Positions 15,571-24,003 of a stretch of 64,000 nucleotides of DNA are shown here, piece after piece; the stretch's first letter is position 1; each line of letters starts with the position of its first letter. Position numbers and translations under genes: made by a program. This DNA comes from Sphingomonadales bacterium (lineage in GTDB: Bacteria > Pseudomonadota > Alphaproteobacteria > Sphingomonadales > Sphingomonadaceae), in assembly GCA_016720115.1 (NCBI GenBank), contig JADJXT010000002.1:372001-436000 (forward strand), in the 5' to 3' direction. Under the pieces are notes generated by a model that was not told the DNA's origin, made no database searches, and saw nothing but the letters and a program-made list of their open reading frames with translations.

Positions 15571-16633
15571 GCGGCTTTCATTCCTTGATCGCTATCTGAC
15601 GCTTTGGATATTTCTCGCCATGGCGGGCGGCGTGCTGCTCGGAACCTTGTTCACCGATCTGCCTGCCGCGATTAATCGGCTTTCAATCGGCACAACGAAT
15701 ATCCCGATTGCCATCGGCCTTGTCTTAATGATGTATCCACCACTTGCGCGTGTGCGATATGAGGAACTTCCGCGCGTGTTTGAGGACAAGCGCATTCTCG
15801 CACTGTCTCTCGTTCAAAACTGGATCATCGGCCCCGTTTTGATGTTTGCACTCGCCGTAATTTTCTTACGCGACACGCCAGAATATATGACGGGCGTTAT
15901 CCTGATTGGCCTTGCTCGCTGTATCGCGATGGTGATTGTTTGGAACCAACTCGCCAAAGGCAACAATCAATATGCCGCCGCGCTCGTTGCATTTAACTCA
16001 ATCTTCCAAATCCTGTTTTTCAGCGTCTATGCGTGGTTCTTTCTCGGATTCCTGCCGCCAGTCCTTGGTCTTCAAGGCAGTGTGATCGATGTGAGTTTCG
16101 GAACCATCGCGGAAGCCGTTGCTATCTATCTCGGCATTCCGTTCGCAGCCGGATTTCTGACGCGCCGCGTGCTGATCGCGCGCAAAGGCGCAGATTGGTA
16201 TGAGCAAAAGTTTTTGCCGCGCATCGGCCCTATTACGCTGATTGCTTTGCTGTTTACGATTGTGGCCATGTTCAGCTTGAAAGGCGCGGATGTCGTCAGA
16301 CTGCCGATGGACACGATCCGCATCGCGATCCCGCTCACGATCTATTTCGTCGTGCAATTCACGATCAGCTTTTTCCTCGGCAAGCTGATCGAATCCGATT
16401 ACCCGCGCACCACGGCTGTTGCCTTCACGGCAGCGGGGAATAATTTTGAATTAGCAATCGCCGTTGCGATTGCTGCCTTTGGTCTCGCATCGCCGGTGGC
16501 ATTTGCTGCCGTGATCGGGCCGCTCGTCGAAGTGCCGGTGCTCATTCTGCTCGTCAATGTCGCTTTCTGGTTCGGCAAAAAGTGGTTTCCCGCCACGGCT
16601 CCCACCTTTGCAAAATCAGGAGAACAAAAATGA
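15545..16633 (+). CDS. acr3: ACR3-family arsenite efflux permease
   Basis: A 362-residue inner-membrane transporter with about ten hydrophobic segments, from the ATG at 15545; an upstream TTG is less likely. It shows family landmarks: LSFLDRYLTLWIFLAMAGGVLLG at the N-terminus, MMYPPLARVRYEELP, LARCIAMVIVWNQLAKG (conserved Cys in the membrane helix, required for transport) and FTAAGNNFELAIAVAIAAFG. It pumps As(III) out using the proton gradient. The stop overlaps the arsH start by 4 bp (ATGA). Confidence 0.93.
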   Translation: MTAPHTQPERLSFLDRYLTLWIFLAMAGGVLLGTLFTDLPAAINRLSIGTTNIPIAIGLVLMMYPPLARVRYEELPRVFEDKRILALSLVQNWIIGPVLMFALAVIFLRDTPEYMTGVILIGLARCIAMVIVWNQLAKGNNQYAAALVAFNSIFQILFFSVYAWFFLGFLPPVLGLQGSVIDVSFGTIAEAVAIYLGIPFAAGFLTRRVLIARKGADWYEQKFLPRIGPITLIALLFTIVAMFSLKGADVVRLPMDTIRIAIPLTIYFVVQFTISFFLGKLIESDYPRTTAVAFTAAGNNFELAIAVAIAAFGLASPVAFAAVIGPLVEVPVLILLVNVAFWFGKKWFPATAPTFAKSGEQK

Positions 16634-17376
16634 AATTTGAACGCTTGCGAGAATTGAGTGATCCCGATCATCTGCCCGCGCTACGCCGTGAATACGCAAA
16701 CCTGCGTCCAGCACTTGGTATCGGCGACGATCAGCCGCCGCCGCGCATTTTGCTCCTCTATGGAAGTTTGCGGGAGCGATCATATTCGCGTCTCGTGGTT
16801 GAGGAAGCAGCGCGCATCCTGCAATTTTTTGGATGCGAGACTCGCATATTCAACCCCTATGATCTGCCACTCCCCGATCAGGTTGAAGGCGACGATCATC
16901 CCGCCGTTCATGAATTGCGCGAACATGCGCTATGGTCCGAAGGGCAAGTCTGGTGCAGCCCCGAACGTCACGGCCAAATCACCGGCATCATGAAAATGCA
17001 AATCGATCATCTGCCTCTGGCATTCAAAGGTTTGCGTCCAACGCAGGGGCGCACTCTCGCAGTGATGCAAGTGAGCGCCGGTTCACAATCGTTCAATAGC
17101 GTGAACACACTCCGCATATTGGGTCGATGGATGCGCATGTTTACGATCCCGAACCAATCCAGTGTCGCGAAAGCATACGAGGAATTTGACGAAGCAGGCC
17201 GCATGAAACCATCAAGCTATTATGATCGTATCGTCGATGTGATGGAGGAACTGGTGCGCTTCACAGTATTGCTGCGTCCTCATGCGGATCAGCTTGTGGA
17301 CCGTTATTCCGAGCGCAAAGATCGCGACGAACCGGTCGATACTCATGTCGAGACTGCTAGCTTGGCGAAGTTTTAG
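16630..17376 (+). CDS. arsH: ArsH NADPH-dependent FMN reductase / organoarsenical oxidase
   Basis: A 248-residue flavoprotein starting at ATG 16630, after AGGAG at 16618-16622. The flavodoxin-like phosphate loop is LLYGSLRERSYSR near residues 42-54. Other ArsH landmarks are NPYDLPLPDQ, SPERHGQITGIMKMQIDHLP and VMQVSAGSQSFNSVNTLRILGRWMRMFTIPNQSSV. ArsH oxidises trivalent methyl- and aryl-arsenicals and helps against oxidative stress. It closes the arsRC-acr3-arsH operon. A hairpin follows at 17391-17417. Confidence 0.94.
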   Translation: MKFERLRELSDPDHLPALRREYANLRPALGIGDDQPPPRILLLYGSLRERSYSRLVVEEAARILQFFGCETRIFNPYDLPLPDQVEGDDHPAVHELREHALWSEGQVWCSPERHGQITGIMKMQIDHLPLAFKGLRPTQGRTLAVMQVSAGSQSFNSVNTLRILGRWMRMFTIPNQSSVAKAYEEFDEAGRMKPSSYYDRIVDVMEELVRFTVLLRPHADQLVDRYSERKDRDEPVDTHVETASLAKF

Positions 17377-17390
17377 CCTCGGCGCGCTTT

Positions 17391-17417
17391 GCGGAGATTA
17401 GAAGGCTTATTCTCCGC
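17391..17417 (+). terminator. hairpin after ars operon, possible terminator
   Basis: GCGGAGA (17391-17397) and TCTCCGC (17411-17417) form a perfect 7-bp stem with a 13-base loop, 15 bp after the arsH stop. There is no clear T-run, so it may only stabilise the transcript end. Confidence 0.4.
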
Positions 17418-17465
17418 ATAAGAGAATGTCGATCTCACATTAAAAGTTAAGTTCATAGATAAATA

Positions 17466-17489
17466 TCCTTCAACAATTCTTTTGAAGGA
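17466..17489 (+). promoter_or_regulatory. hairpin sequestering the ribosome-binding site
   Basis: TCCTTCAA (17466-17473) pairs perfectly with TTGAAGGA (17482-17489) across an 8-base loop. The right arm contains almost all of the AAGGAG ribosome-binding site (17485-17490) of the gene starting at 17497. Folding would block translation, so this looks like an RNA-level switch (temperature, protein or upstream translation). That function is inferred from pairing alone. Confidence 0.5.
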
Positions 17490-17496
17490 GAAACTT

Positions 17497-17772
17497 ATGA
17501 GCTTGAAAATTATCAAGGAAAATATGGAGAAATACAAATCAGTTCTATCAAACAAAAATCTTACAGATGCTCAAAAAGAAGAATTTGTGATGACTGTCGC
17601 TGTTTTTCTTCATCGGATTATCGACGAAAACTTTAATAGTGAGTGCGAAAAAAATTTTGAAAGTTCATGTACTATCCCTGCGGATAGAACAAAAACATCA
17701 AAGCGGACTCGAACCAGCAACCGATTGAACTACAAGAAAATCATGCAAAAGATGGAAGAAAGACGAAATTGA
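17497..17772 (+). CDS. AT-rich small hypothetical protein
   Basis: A 91-residue protein preceded by a strong AAGGAG ribosome-binding site 6 bases before the ATG. It is rich in Lys, Glu and Asn, with AT-rich codons unlike the surrounding genes, which suggests recent arrival from a low-GC source. The N-terminal half is helical (MSLKIIKENMEKYKSVL, LTDAQKEEFVMTVAVFLHRII). The C-terminal half has scattered Cys residues and a basic tail (TKTSKRTRTSNRLNYKKI). I do not recognise a family. It is the last gene before the left attachment-like repeat and has its ribosome-binding site in a hairpin. Confidence 0.6.
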   Translation: MSLKIIKENMEKYKSVLSNKNLTDAQKEEFVMTVAVFLHRIIDENFNSECEKNFESSCTIPADRTKTSKRTRTSNRLNYKKIMQKMEERRN

Positions 17773-17800
17773 TATCCTTATGAAAAGCAATTGATATCAA
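17769..17800. repeat. inverted repeat next to left attachment site
   Basis: TTGATATC (17769-17776) is repeated in inverse as GATATCAA (17793-17800); the right copy is itself within the palindrome TTGATATCAA. It begins just before the small gene's stop codon and ends 9 bp before the tRNA-like repeat. It may be a terminator or a recombination-protein site. Confidence 0.35.
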
Positions 17801-17809
17801 TATCTTAGA

Positions 17810-17832
17810 AAAATGGTGCCAGAAGAGGACTC
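17810..17832. mobile_element. left attachment site of tRNA-Leu element
   Basis: This sequence repeats the 3' end of tRNA-Leu in the same orientation: AAAATGGTGCC followed by AGAAGAGGACTC, compared with 25372-25395. It differs by one missing C. Similarity ends sharply after the final C (TAACTA here, GAACCT in the tRNA). It marks the distal end of the element integrated at tRNA-Leu. Confidence 0.8.
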
Positions 17833-17885
17833 TAACTATCTAATCAAAATACTGATTTATAAAACATAATCCTGTTTGGTTTTTC

Positions 17886-17909
17886 AAAAGGCCCCCAAAA
17901 AGGCCCCCA
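17886..17909. repeat. tandem AAAAGGCCCCC repeat, left end
   Basis: Two tandem copies of a roughly 12-bp unit (AAAAGGCCCCC and A) form a 24-bp block identical to 25239-25262 and in the same orientation. It lies 54 bp inside the left attachment site. Its place and duplication suggest an arm-type binding site for the integrase. Confidence 0.65.
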
Positions 17910-17934
17910 GACCTTGCTTGTGCCCCGCTATTTT

Positions 17935-20598
17935 CTAGTCGACATCGAATGCGTCAGCGGCCTCTGACAAGGTCCGGACAGGGTTCAAACGGCTTCCCCA
18001 AGCTTCTTCGCGGACGAACATAGCGCGATAGCGGTTAGGTGCATCCTGACTGGATGCGTCGGCGCACCATAGTTTTAACCGCTCCCATTTGCGGGGGTCG
18101 TCTAAATCCTCACGGCCCTTCGTTTCCACGATCCAGATGACGCCACTTGTATCGCGGACAACAAAGTCAGGCCGATAGTCGCGGACGATACCGCCCCCGG
18201 CCGATTGATACTCCACTGTAAAGCCGGTCGCTTCGGTATTCTTGTAAAAGGCTTGGACGTCGCCCGCTGCCTCAAGGAAGGTCGCAAAGGCTAGCTCAAA
18301 AGCATTGTCGCCTGACACCTTGTTCATAAGCGACTTTGTTGCCGCGATGCTATCGCGCCGCTTCGTCACCTGCGGGCGCGTTGCGGACAGCTTGATTCGG
18401 TCGACGACGTGCGTGTCACCGCTATCGTGCACCGTTAGCCGGTTGATCGCGCCTTTAATTGTGTCGAACAGTGCGCGCGTGACGTTTGTTTCGCTCAGGT
18501 TGCGCAGCACATTCGGATCGTCGAGCGATACCTTTTTGTCAAACAGTCCGTCCTCAATAAAGCGTGCAAGCTTCCCAAAAAGGACATCATATCCGCCAAC
18601 CAGCCGCAAATCGTCTTTGATCGACTTGGCAAACCAGCCGACGACGTTGCGCCAATCGGCAACAGCGCCCGCATCAAGCTGCGTCGTGTGACTGATTTCG
18701 TCGGTGTGAATATCCCGAAAGACAATTTCACGCTGTTCGGCTTCGCTAAAAATGCGAAGCGGCACGCGTGGCGTGGGCAGGCTGGTGTCGTCGATTTCCT
18801 CAAAGCGATAAAATTGCCGTTCGATCCGTGGCTTTAGTTTTGGCAGTTCGATGTCGAGCGCGTCAACATCCTTGTCGCGGTCGATTTCGACGACCATCGG
18901 CCCGGCTGGCCTTGCGCCTTCTCCCATCGGACGGCGCTCCAGTTCCACGCCTTCATTCTTGATCGTCTCGACAAATTCAAGAAAACGTTCGGTGCCCAAG
19001 ACGCTTACTTGCTCTTTAATATCCTGCCCGAAAAACATGCGCCGCAAACCGCGCCCAATGGTCTGTTCCGGCAAAATGTTCGACGGTGCCTGAAATGGCC
19101 GTAAGCCGACAATGGTCGTTACATTGCGAACGTCCCAGCCTTCGCGCAGCACCATGACCGAAACGACCGCAAGATAGGGGCTATCCCATGAATCGATTTC
19201 GCGGCTTTGTTTTCGCAATTCGTCGAGTTCGGCTTTGCCCTTCCCGGTCGCGGATTCGGATATTTCGCCATTGTTCTTGGTGTGGATCACCAGCACCTTG
19301 TCTTTCAATTCGGGATAGCGAGCTTCCAACCACTCTGCGACGCGGTCGCAATTGGACGTGTCGTCCGTCATAACGAAAAGAACGGATTTTTTGCCCGCCT
19401 TTTGCAGTTCTTCAAAGCTGCGTTTCCATTCCAGCACGCCCAGGTCCAGATGATCCTGATACTGTTCGGTAAAGTCGTCGCTTTGCCGGACAGTAAGGCG
19501 CGCGCGGCTGGCGGCGTCCGGCAATACCGGCGTTTTGACGACGCCCTGCGCGATTGCTTCGACAAGTGGATAATCAGACACCGTCTGCACGAATATCGCA
19601 CCATTGTTATGCTTCGGCGTTGCCGTCAGGTCGAATTGCGCAGACAGGCCGGTGCCGCGACGACGCAGCCCAGCGTCGAGTTCGCCCATTTGCCGAAACC
19701 ATGCCGTTTCCGCGCGAACATGGTGCGCTTCGTCATTCACAACGATCAAGTCAGGCACCGACCGGACAATGACGCCCAAATCTGTCTTGCTATCGGTCGT
19801 TTTGGCAACCGGCTTTGCGCCAAGGAATTGCTCGCGCAAATCCCATTCGGGTGTAGCACGGCCGCCTTCGTCGACGCGGTGAATATTAGTCAGGAACAAA
19901 TTCCCTTGCGGCGCGACATGGCCGATGTCGTCCTGAACGTGAACGGTCAGTTGGAAATCAGCGGTCCAGTCGCGCCCCTCATAGCCATTTGGCGGCAAAA
20001 TCGGATCGCTGTAAAACACGCGCGCACCATCAAAATCGACGCGCAACCGGTCCAGCACAATGATATTCGGCGCAACCAAAAGCGTGTTTGTCGACAGCTT
20101 CGAATCGGCCTCATAAAACTTGTGGAAATAGCTCCATGCAATCAGCAAGCTTGCGACCTTTGTCTTGCCTGCACCTGTGGCAAGCTTCAGCACATAGCGT
20201 GTCCAGTTTTCGTCGAACATGCCAGCCGACACGGCCCCGGTGCTGTCGAAAGCAATCAGGCTTAGCGGATCGCGCGCTTTAGAAACTTCATAAAGCCAGA
20301 TCGCGCTCTCCACCGCTTCACGCTGCGCAAAATACCATTGCCAGATGAAAGGCCCAGCTTCGCCGTATATCACATGCTCGCGCTCAAACCACCAGCGAAG
20401 CAACGCCCGCGTCGTTTCACTCGCGCCTGCATAACCCGACAAGCGCCATTGCTCGACACCACGACGCACCTTTTCCACCAGCGGCGGGATCAGCGATCCG
20501 CGAGCCGCCTCGACAAGCAATTCGTCGCCGGGATACCAGCGAACATCGGGCGACAGGATTGCATAGGGGTCGGTTGGAAATGCAGGATTCAGCGGCAT
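17935..20598 (-). CDS. res: type III restriction endonuclease subunit Res
   Basis: An 887-residue protein with helicase and nuclease domains. Walker A is LATGAGKTKVA near residues 139-149, and the DEAH box is VVNDEAHH near 287-293. Helicase motif VI lies in LPEQTIGRGLRRM. A C-terminal PD-(D/E)xK nuclease is visible as RPDFVV near 809-814 and VETKG near 824-828. Res uses ATP to translocate and cuts when two unmethylated head-to-head sites are met. It starts 3 bp after the mod stop, so the two are coexpressed. Length and motifs appear complete, so the enzyme is probably active with Mod. Confidence 0.92.
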   Translation of the reverse strand: MPLNPAFPTDPYAILSPDVRWYPGDELLVEAARGSLIPPLVEKVRRGVEQWRLSGYAGASETTRALLRWWFEREHVIYGEAGPFIWQWYFAQREAVESAIWLYEVSKARDPLSLIAFDSTGAVSAGMFDENWTRYVLKLATGAGKTKVASLLIAWSYFHKFYEADSKLSTNTLLVAPNIIVLDRLRVDFDGARVFYSDPILPPNGYEGRDWTADFQLTVHVQDDIGHVAPQGNLFLTNIHRVDEGGRATPEWDLREQFLGAKPVAKTTDSKTDLGVIVRSVPDLIVVNDEAHHVRAETAWFRQMGELDAGLRRRGTGLSAQFDLTATPKHNNGAIFVQTVSDYPLVEAIAQGVVKTPVLPDAASRARLTVRQSDDFTEQYQDHLDLGVLEWKRSFEELQKAGKKSVLFVMTDDTSNCDRVAEWLEARYPELKDKVLVIHTKNNGEISESATGKGKAELDELRKQSREIDSWDSPYLAVVSVMVLREGWDVRNVTTIVGLRPFQAPSNILPEQTIGRGLRRMFFGQDIKEQVSVLGTERFLEFVETIKNEGVELERRPMGEGARPAGPMVVEIDRDKDVDALDIELPKLKPRIERQFYRFEEIDDTSLPTPRVPLRIFSEAEQREIVFRDIHTDEISHTTQLDAGAVADWRNVVGWFAKSIKDDLRLVGGYDVLFGKLARFIEDGLFDKKVSLDDPNVLRNLSETNVTRALFDTIKGAINRLTVHDSGDTHVVDRIKLSATRPQVTKRRDSIAATKSLMNKVSGDNAFELAFATFLEAAGDVQAFYKNTEATGFTVEYQSAGGGIVRDYRPDFVVRDTSGVIWIVETKGREDLDDPRKWERLKLWCADASSQDAPNRYRAMFVREEAWGSRLNPVRTLSEAADAFDVD

Positions 20599-20601
20599 GG
20601 C

Positions 20602-22755
20602 TTAAACTTCAATCCCGATCACCTTGGTCGTGTCATTGCCGAAAATGTCGATCACTTTCACCGCAATCTGTTTCCGGCCGGGTGTTGCATATTCATGCGC
20701 AGCGCTTTCCAGTTCCAGCTTGCGGTTGCGCCGCGTGCGGAAACTCTGCCATTCATTTTCGAAGATATAGCGCCCAGTCCATTGCTGGACATGCTTCACG
20801 CTTCCGTCGGGTTGCGTGATTGTCTCCAATATATTTTCCGGGCGGCTGGCATAGTCAAAGTCGACTGCCCAATAATCAATCCAATCAGTCCATTCACCTG
20901 TCAGCACTTCGCGGGTGACGGTGCCATCCTTGGCCTTTGTCAGTTTGACGACCTGACCGTTTTCGACAGCTACCTTGCTACCCGGCCGCATTCCTTCGAT
21001 CAGATTGTCCAGCCCGTCCTGCCTATAAGCAACGGCAAAGTTGGACAGGAAGACAGTCACCTTTCGTGCTTTTTTGTCGACCAGACTTGCCTTGGCTTCG
21101 ACATAGGCAAGGTCGTGGAAACTGACTTGCCCCTTTTCAACTGCGCGTCGGTCAAACACATCTTTGGGGATATAACGCAGCGCAACTGCGACGCCTTTCG
21201 CTTTTGCCTCGTCCACTGCGCGCGGTGCCAGCCCCATTTCAAATTCAAAACCCAAAACGTCGACCTTTGCCGTGCCCATGCGGCGTGCGGCGTCCACTGC
21301 CTCTGCAACGGTCAGCTCATTAACTGGCGCGTCCAACGGCCCCACGACGACGAAGGCATTATCCTTATGCCCATGAAAGGGCGGTGACTGTTCGACCGGC
21401 TGGGCACGATAAGCTTCCAAGATAAGGGCGACATAGGCTGCCTCTTTCGACGCCGCAGCACGGGCGCGTTCGTCAGGCGGAAGCGTGGGATCGATCCCGG
21501 CAAACCATTGGCGCTCATATTTCCCAAGATTCAGGATTTCAAAGCTACGCCATGGCTTACCCGCTGCTTTCAATTCGCGCTGCACACCAATTAGCCGCTT
21601 GCGGCTGGTATGGATCGCAAATCGGCCAAGGTCCGCTCCAATCCATTTTCGCTGCTCGACGTAGTACATTTCGGTAGCATTACCTACCTTTCGCGAACGC
21701 AAACCGTCGGCCGCTGCCAGAAATGAGCCGCTTCCACAGAAAAAATCAGCGACAAGATCGCCGGGGGAAGAACAGGCTTCAATCATTCTAGACATAAGCT
21801 CGACGGGCTTCTGGGTAGGATATCCAACTTGCTCCTGTGAATGAGCAACAACAAAAGGCACTTCCCAAACATCATGCATTTGGACGCCGCGCGACGCTTC
21901 CTCCGTCCGTATAGTAACAAGTCGACCGTCTTCGTCCGGAACATTTATGCGTCTGGTCTGACCGTGCACGGCCTCTGTAGAAGGAGCGAGAGGCTGATAC
22001 GTCTGGTTAAAGGTGTAGCTTTTACCCTTCGAGTAAAAGTAGATGTTATCGTGCATTTTTTGAAAGGTCGAAGCGGCCGCAGACCAGCGTTTATACCACC
22101 AAATGACTTCGTTAACTAAGTTGTCGCGCCCGAATATCTCATCCAATATGATACGAATCCCGCTATTGACGCGATAGTCACAGTGAACAAAAATACTGCC
22201 GTCAGGGGCAAGAAGATCATGAATTAGGCGAAGACGCTCGTTCATCATCGCAAAGTAGGAGTCTTTTCCGCGCCCCCACGTATCGCGGTAAGCCACTTCT
22301 TCGATGACAGATGGAGTTTTAGTAACAACGTCTTCACCAACTGAAATGTCGATACTAAAGTCGGCCCCTACGTCGAACGGGGGGTCAATGTAAACCAGCT
22401 TCAATCCGCCAGCCGCCTCAATTTCGCGGCGCAGCGGTCCACCCTTCAAGCTAGACAGCACCAGTTTGTTGTCGCCCCAAATAAGCTTGTTGGACCAGCC
22501 GCCAGCCTGTCGACCACCGCTTCCTATTTGGAACAGGTCTGCAACTTGCGCGCCTGTTTCGACTCGCGGCTCGTCAATTTGCTCAATGCTTTGAAACGGC
22601 AGGACAACGTTGGTAACTTCGTTTGTCTTGCCCGGCCAAATCAGTTCGGCCTCGCGCGGCTCGCGGAAAAGTGTGAATCGGAAACGATCGGGAAGCGGCT
22701 CGCCTCGTTCCAGATGGTCCCGGATCAGCGCCTTGTCGTCTTCACTTAATTCCAC
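20602..22755 (-). CDS. mod: type III DNA adenine methyltransferase subunit Mod
   Basis: A 717-residue beta-class N6-adenine methyltransferase. The catalytic DPPF motif is in LVYIDPPFDVGADF near residues 120-133. The S-adenosylmethionine motif VADFFCGSGSF lies further on, after YPTQKPVELM, the order that defines beta-class type III Mods. The region between the two should set target recognition. The start is GTG at 22755, with AGGGG about 6 bases upstream. It methylates one strand of an asymmetric site and gives Res its specificity. It lies 47 bp after a recombinase gene on the same strand. Confidence 0.93.
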   Translation of the reverse strand: MELSEDDKALIRDHLERGEPLPDRFRFTLFREPREAELIWPGKTNEVTNVVLPFQSIEQIDEPRVETGAQVADLFQIGSGGRQAGGWSNKLIWGDNKLVLSSLKGGPLRREIEAAGGLKLVYIDPPFDVGADFSIDISVGEDVVTKTPSVIEEVAYRDTWGRGKDSYFAMMNERLRLIHDLLAPDGSIFVHCDYRVNSGIRIILDEIFGRDNLVNEVIWWYKRWSAAASTFQKMHDNIYFYSKGKSYTFNQTYQPLAPSTEAVHGQTRRINVPDEDGRLVTIRTEEASRGVQMHDVWEVPFVVAHSQEQVGYPTQKPVELMSRMIEACSSPGDLVADFFCGSGSFLAAADGLRSRKVGNATEMYYVEQRKWIGADLGRFAIHTSRKRLIGVQRELKAAGKPWRSFEILNLGKYERQWFAGIDPTLPPDERARAAASKEAAYVALILEAYRAQPVEQSPPFHGHKDNAFVVVGPLDAPVNELTVAEAVDAARRMGTAKVDVLGFEFEMGLAPRAVDEAKAKGVAVALRYIPKDVFDRRAVEKGQVSFHDLAYVEAKASLVDKKARKVTVFLSNFAVAYRQDGLDNLIEGMRPGSKVAVENGQVVKLTKAKDGTVTREVLTGEWTDWIDYWAVDFDYASRPENILETITQPDGSVKHVQQWTGRYIFENEWQSFRTRRNRKLELESAAHEYATPGRKQIAVKVIDIFGNDTTKVIGIEV

Positions 22756-22802
22756 AAAATGCCCCTAAAATATTTTTGCAATGCTTAGCGGGCAAAATGG
22801 CG

Positions 22803-23906
22803 TCACCGCAATGCTGAATCACTGCGTCCTTTCAAATCAGCAAGTAAAGATTCCAGCGTGGATATATGAACGCTCCTCGGCAAGTCGCGATGTTGCGCCG
22901 CCCGGATCAAATCACCTTGCCTGTGGGTCGGCACCTGCCCATAACTGTTAAGTGTCGTCAGCAGGTCCGAATGCCCCAAATTCTGCGACCATGCCTTCAT
23001 TTGTTCGGCTGGCAGGTTGAGCGACATTGCATGATGCACCAACATGTCACGGAAGCTGTGCGGGTTGAAATAAGGTAAGCTAACCAAGGCAAATGCACGC
23101 CTGAATATCTCACGCACCGGCCCTGTCCCGCGCCAGCCTTCAATTGCCAAACCGGCGGCCGCGAATGCTCCGTTCTCGTCGACAGCTAATGCCGTCGCGG
23201 GAAATAGCGGTGCATGGCGGCTGCGAGTTACGTCGGCGCTCAATTCGGCATGCCAGTCGCTTACGATGGTCTCCGCCGCTTCGCTTACTGGCATGAAATA
23301 AGTGCGAAATGTCTTGCTGAATTTGGTGCGCACATGTCGTGCGTCTTGGTCGACATATCTTTGTTCAACATTCACGTCGTGCAAGCGGAAGGATGCCAAT
23401 GCGCCAACCCTTGCGCCAGTCAGCATCGCCAGAGCAATCAACGCCCTGTCACGCCGCTGGATCGCTGAATCGGCTGGCATGACCGACAAGACAAGCTCTA
23501 CCTGTGACAGCGTCGGGAAAGTCTTTTCGCGCTTTGCGGTCGCAATGGCGATGTCTTTGTCGCTCAGCGAAAAATAGTCCGCGTCCGAATAAGATATGCG
23601 CGACCGATAGCCGGGTTCGCGCGCCAGCCACATGAAAAAGTCCCGGCAATAGCGCAATGTCGAATGCATTGTGGCTTTCGATAGCCGCTCGCCTGTGCGG
23701 GCGTTGTGTTGCTCGCCTAGCTGGCGCTTAAAGGCCTTTGCCTGTTCGCGGTGCAGCTTTTTGAAATCCTTGCGCCCGGTCGACGCTTCAAAGCGCGCCA
23801 GCGCCTTTGCAACGCCGTCAATCGTGGCTTCATCGCGACCCCTCGCCTCTTTCAGATAGCTAAAATATTCGCGCTTAATCCGCTCGTTTGCAGGATGGTG
23901 TTTCAT
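22803..23906 (-). CDS. tyrosine recombinase/phage-type integrase
   Basis: A 367-residue tyrosine recombinase. The N-terminal core-binding (SAM-like) domain spans about residues 10-125. Catalytic residues are visible: Arg in MLTGARVGALASFRL, His-x-x-Arg in PHSFRDML, His in QNLGHSDLLTTLNSYGQ, and the nucleophilic Tyr in the same segment. It differs from the P4-type integrase next to the tRNA and may be cargo with its own target, or work with that integrase. It is followed by mod 47 bp later, in the same direction. Confidence 0.88.
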   Translation of the reverse strand: MKHHPANERIKREYFSYLKEARGRDEATIDGVAKALARFEASTGRKDFKKLHREQAKAFKRQLGEQHNARTGERLSKATMHSTLRYCRDFFMWLAREPGYRSRISYSDADYFSLSDKDIAIATAKREKTFPTLSQVELVLSVMPADSAIQRRDRALIALAMLTGARVGALASFRLHDVNVEQRYVDQDARHVRTKFSKTFRTYFMPVSEAAETIVSDWHAELSADVTRSRHAPLFPATALAVDENGAFAAAGLAIEGWRGTGPVREIFRRAFALVSLPYFNPHSFRDMLVHHAMSLNLPAEQMKAWSQNLGHSDLLTTLNSYGQVPTHRQGDLIRAAQHRDLPRSVHISTLESLLADLKGRSDSALR

Positions 23907-24003
23907 GCCAGTTTTGCCTCTCTTGTTTCATCACAATTTACGGGGGGAAGGGAACAGCCATATAATCTGCGCACATTTGCAAGCGCGCGCAAATATGTCG
24001 AGT

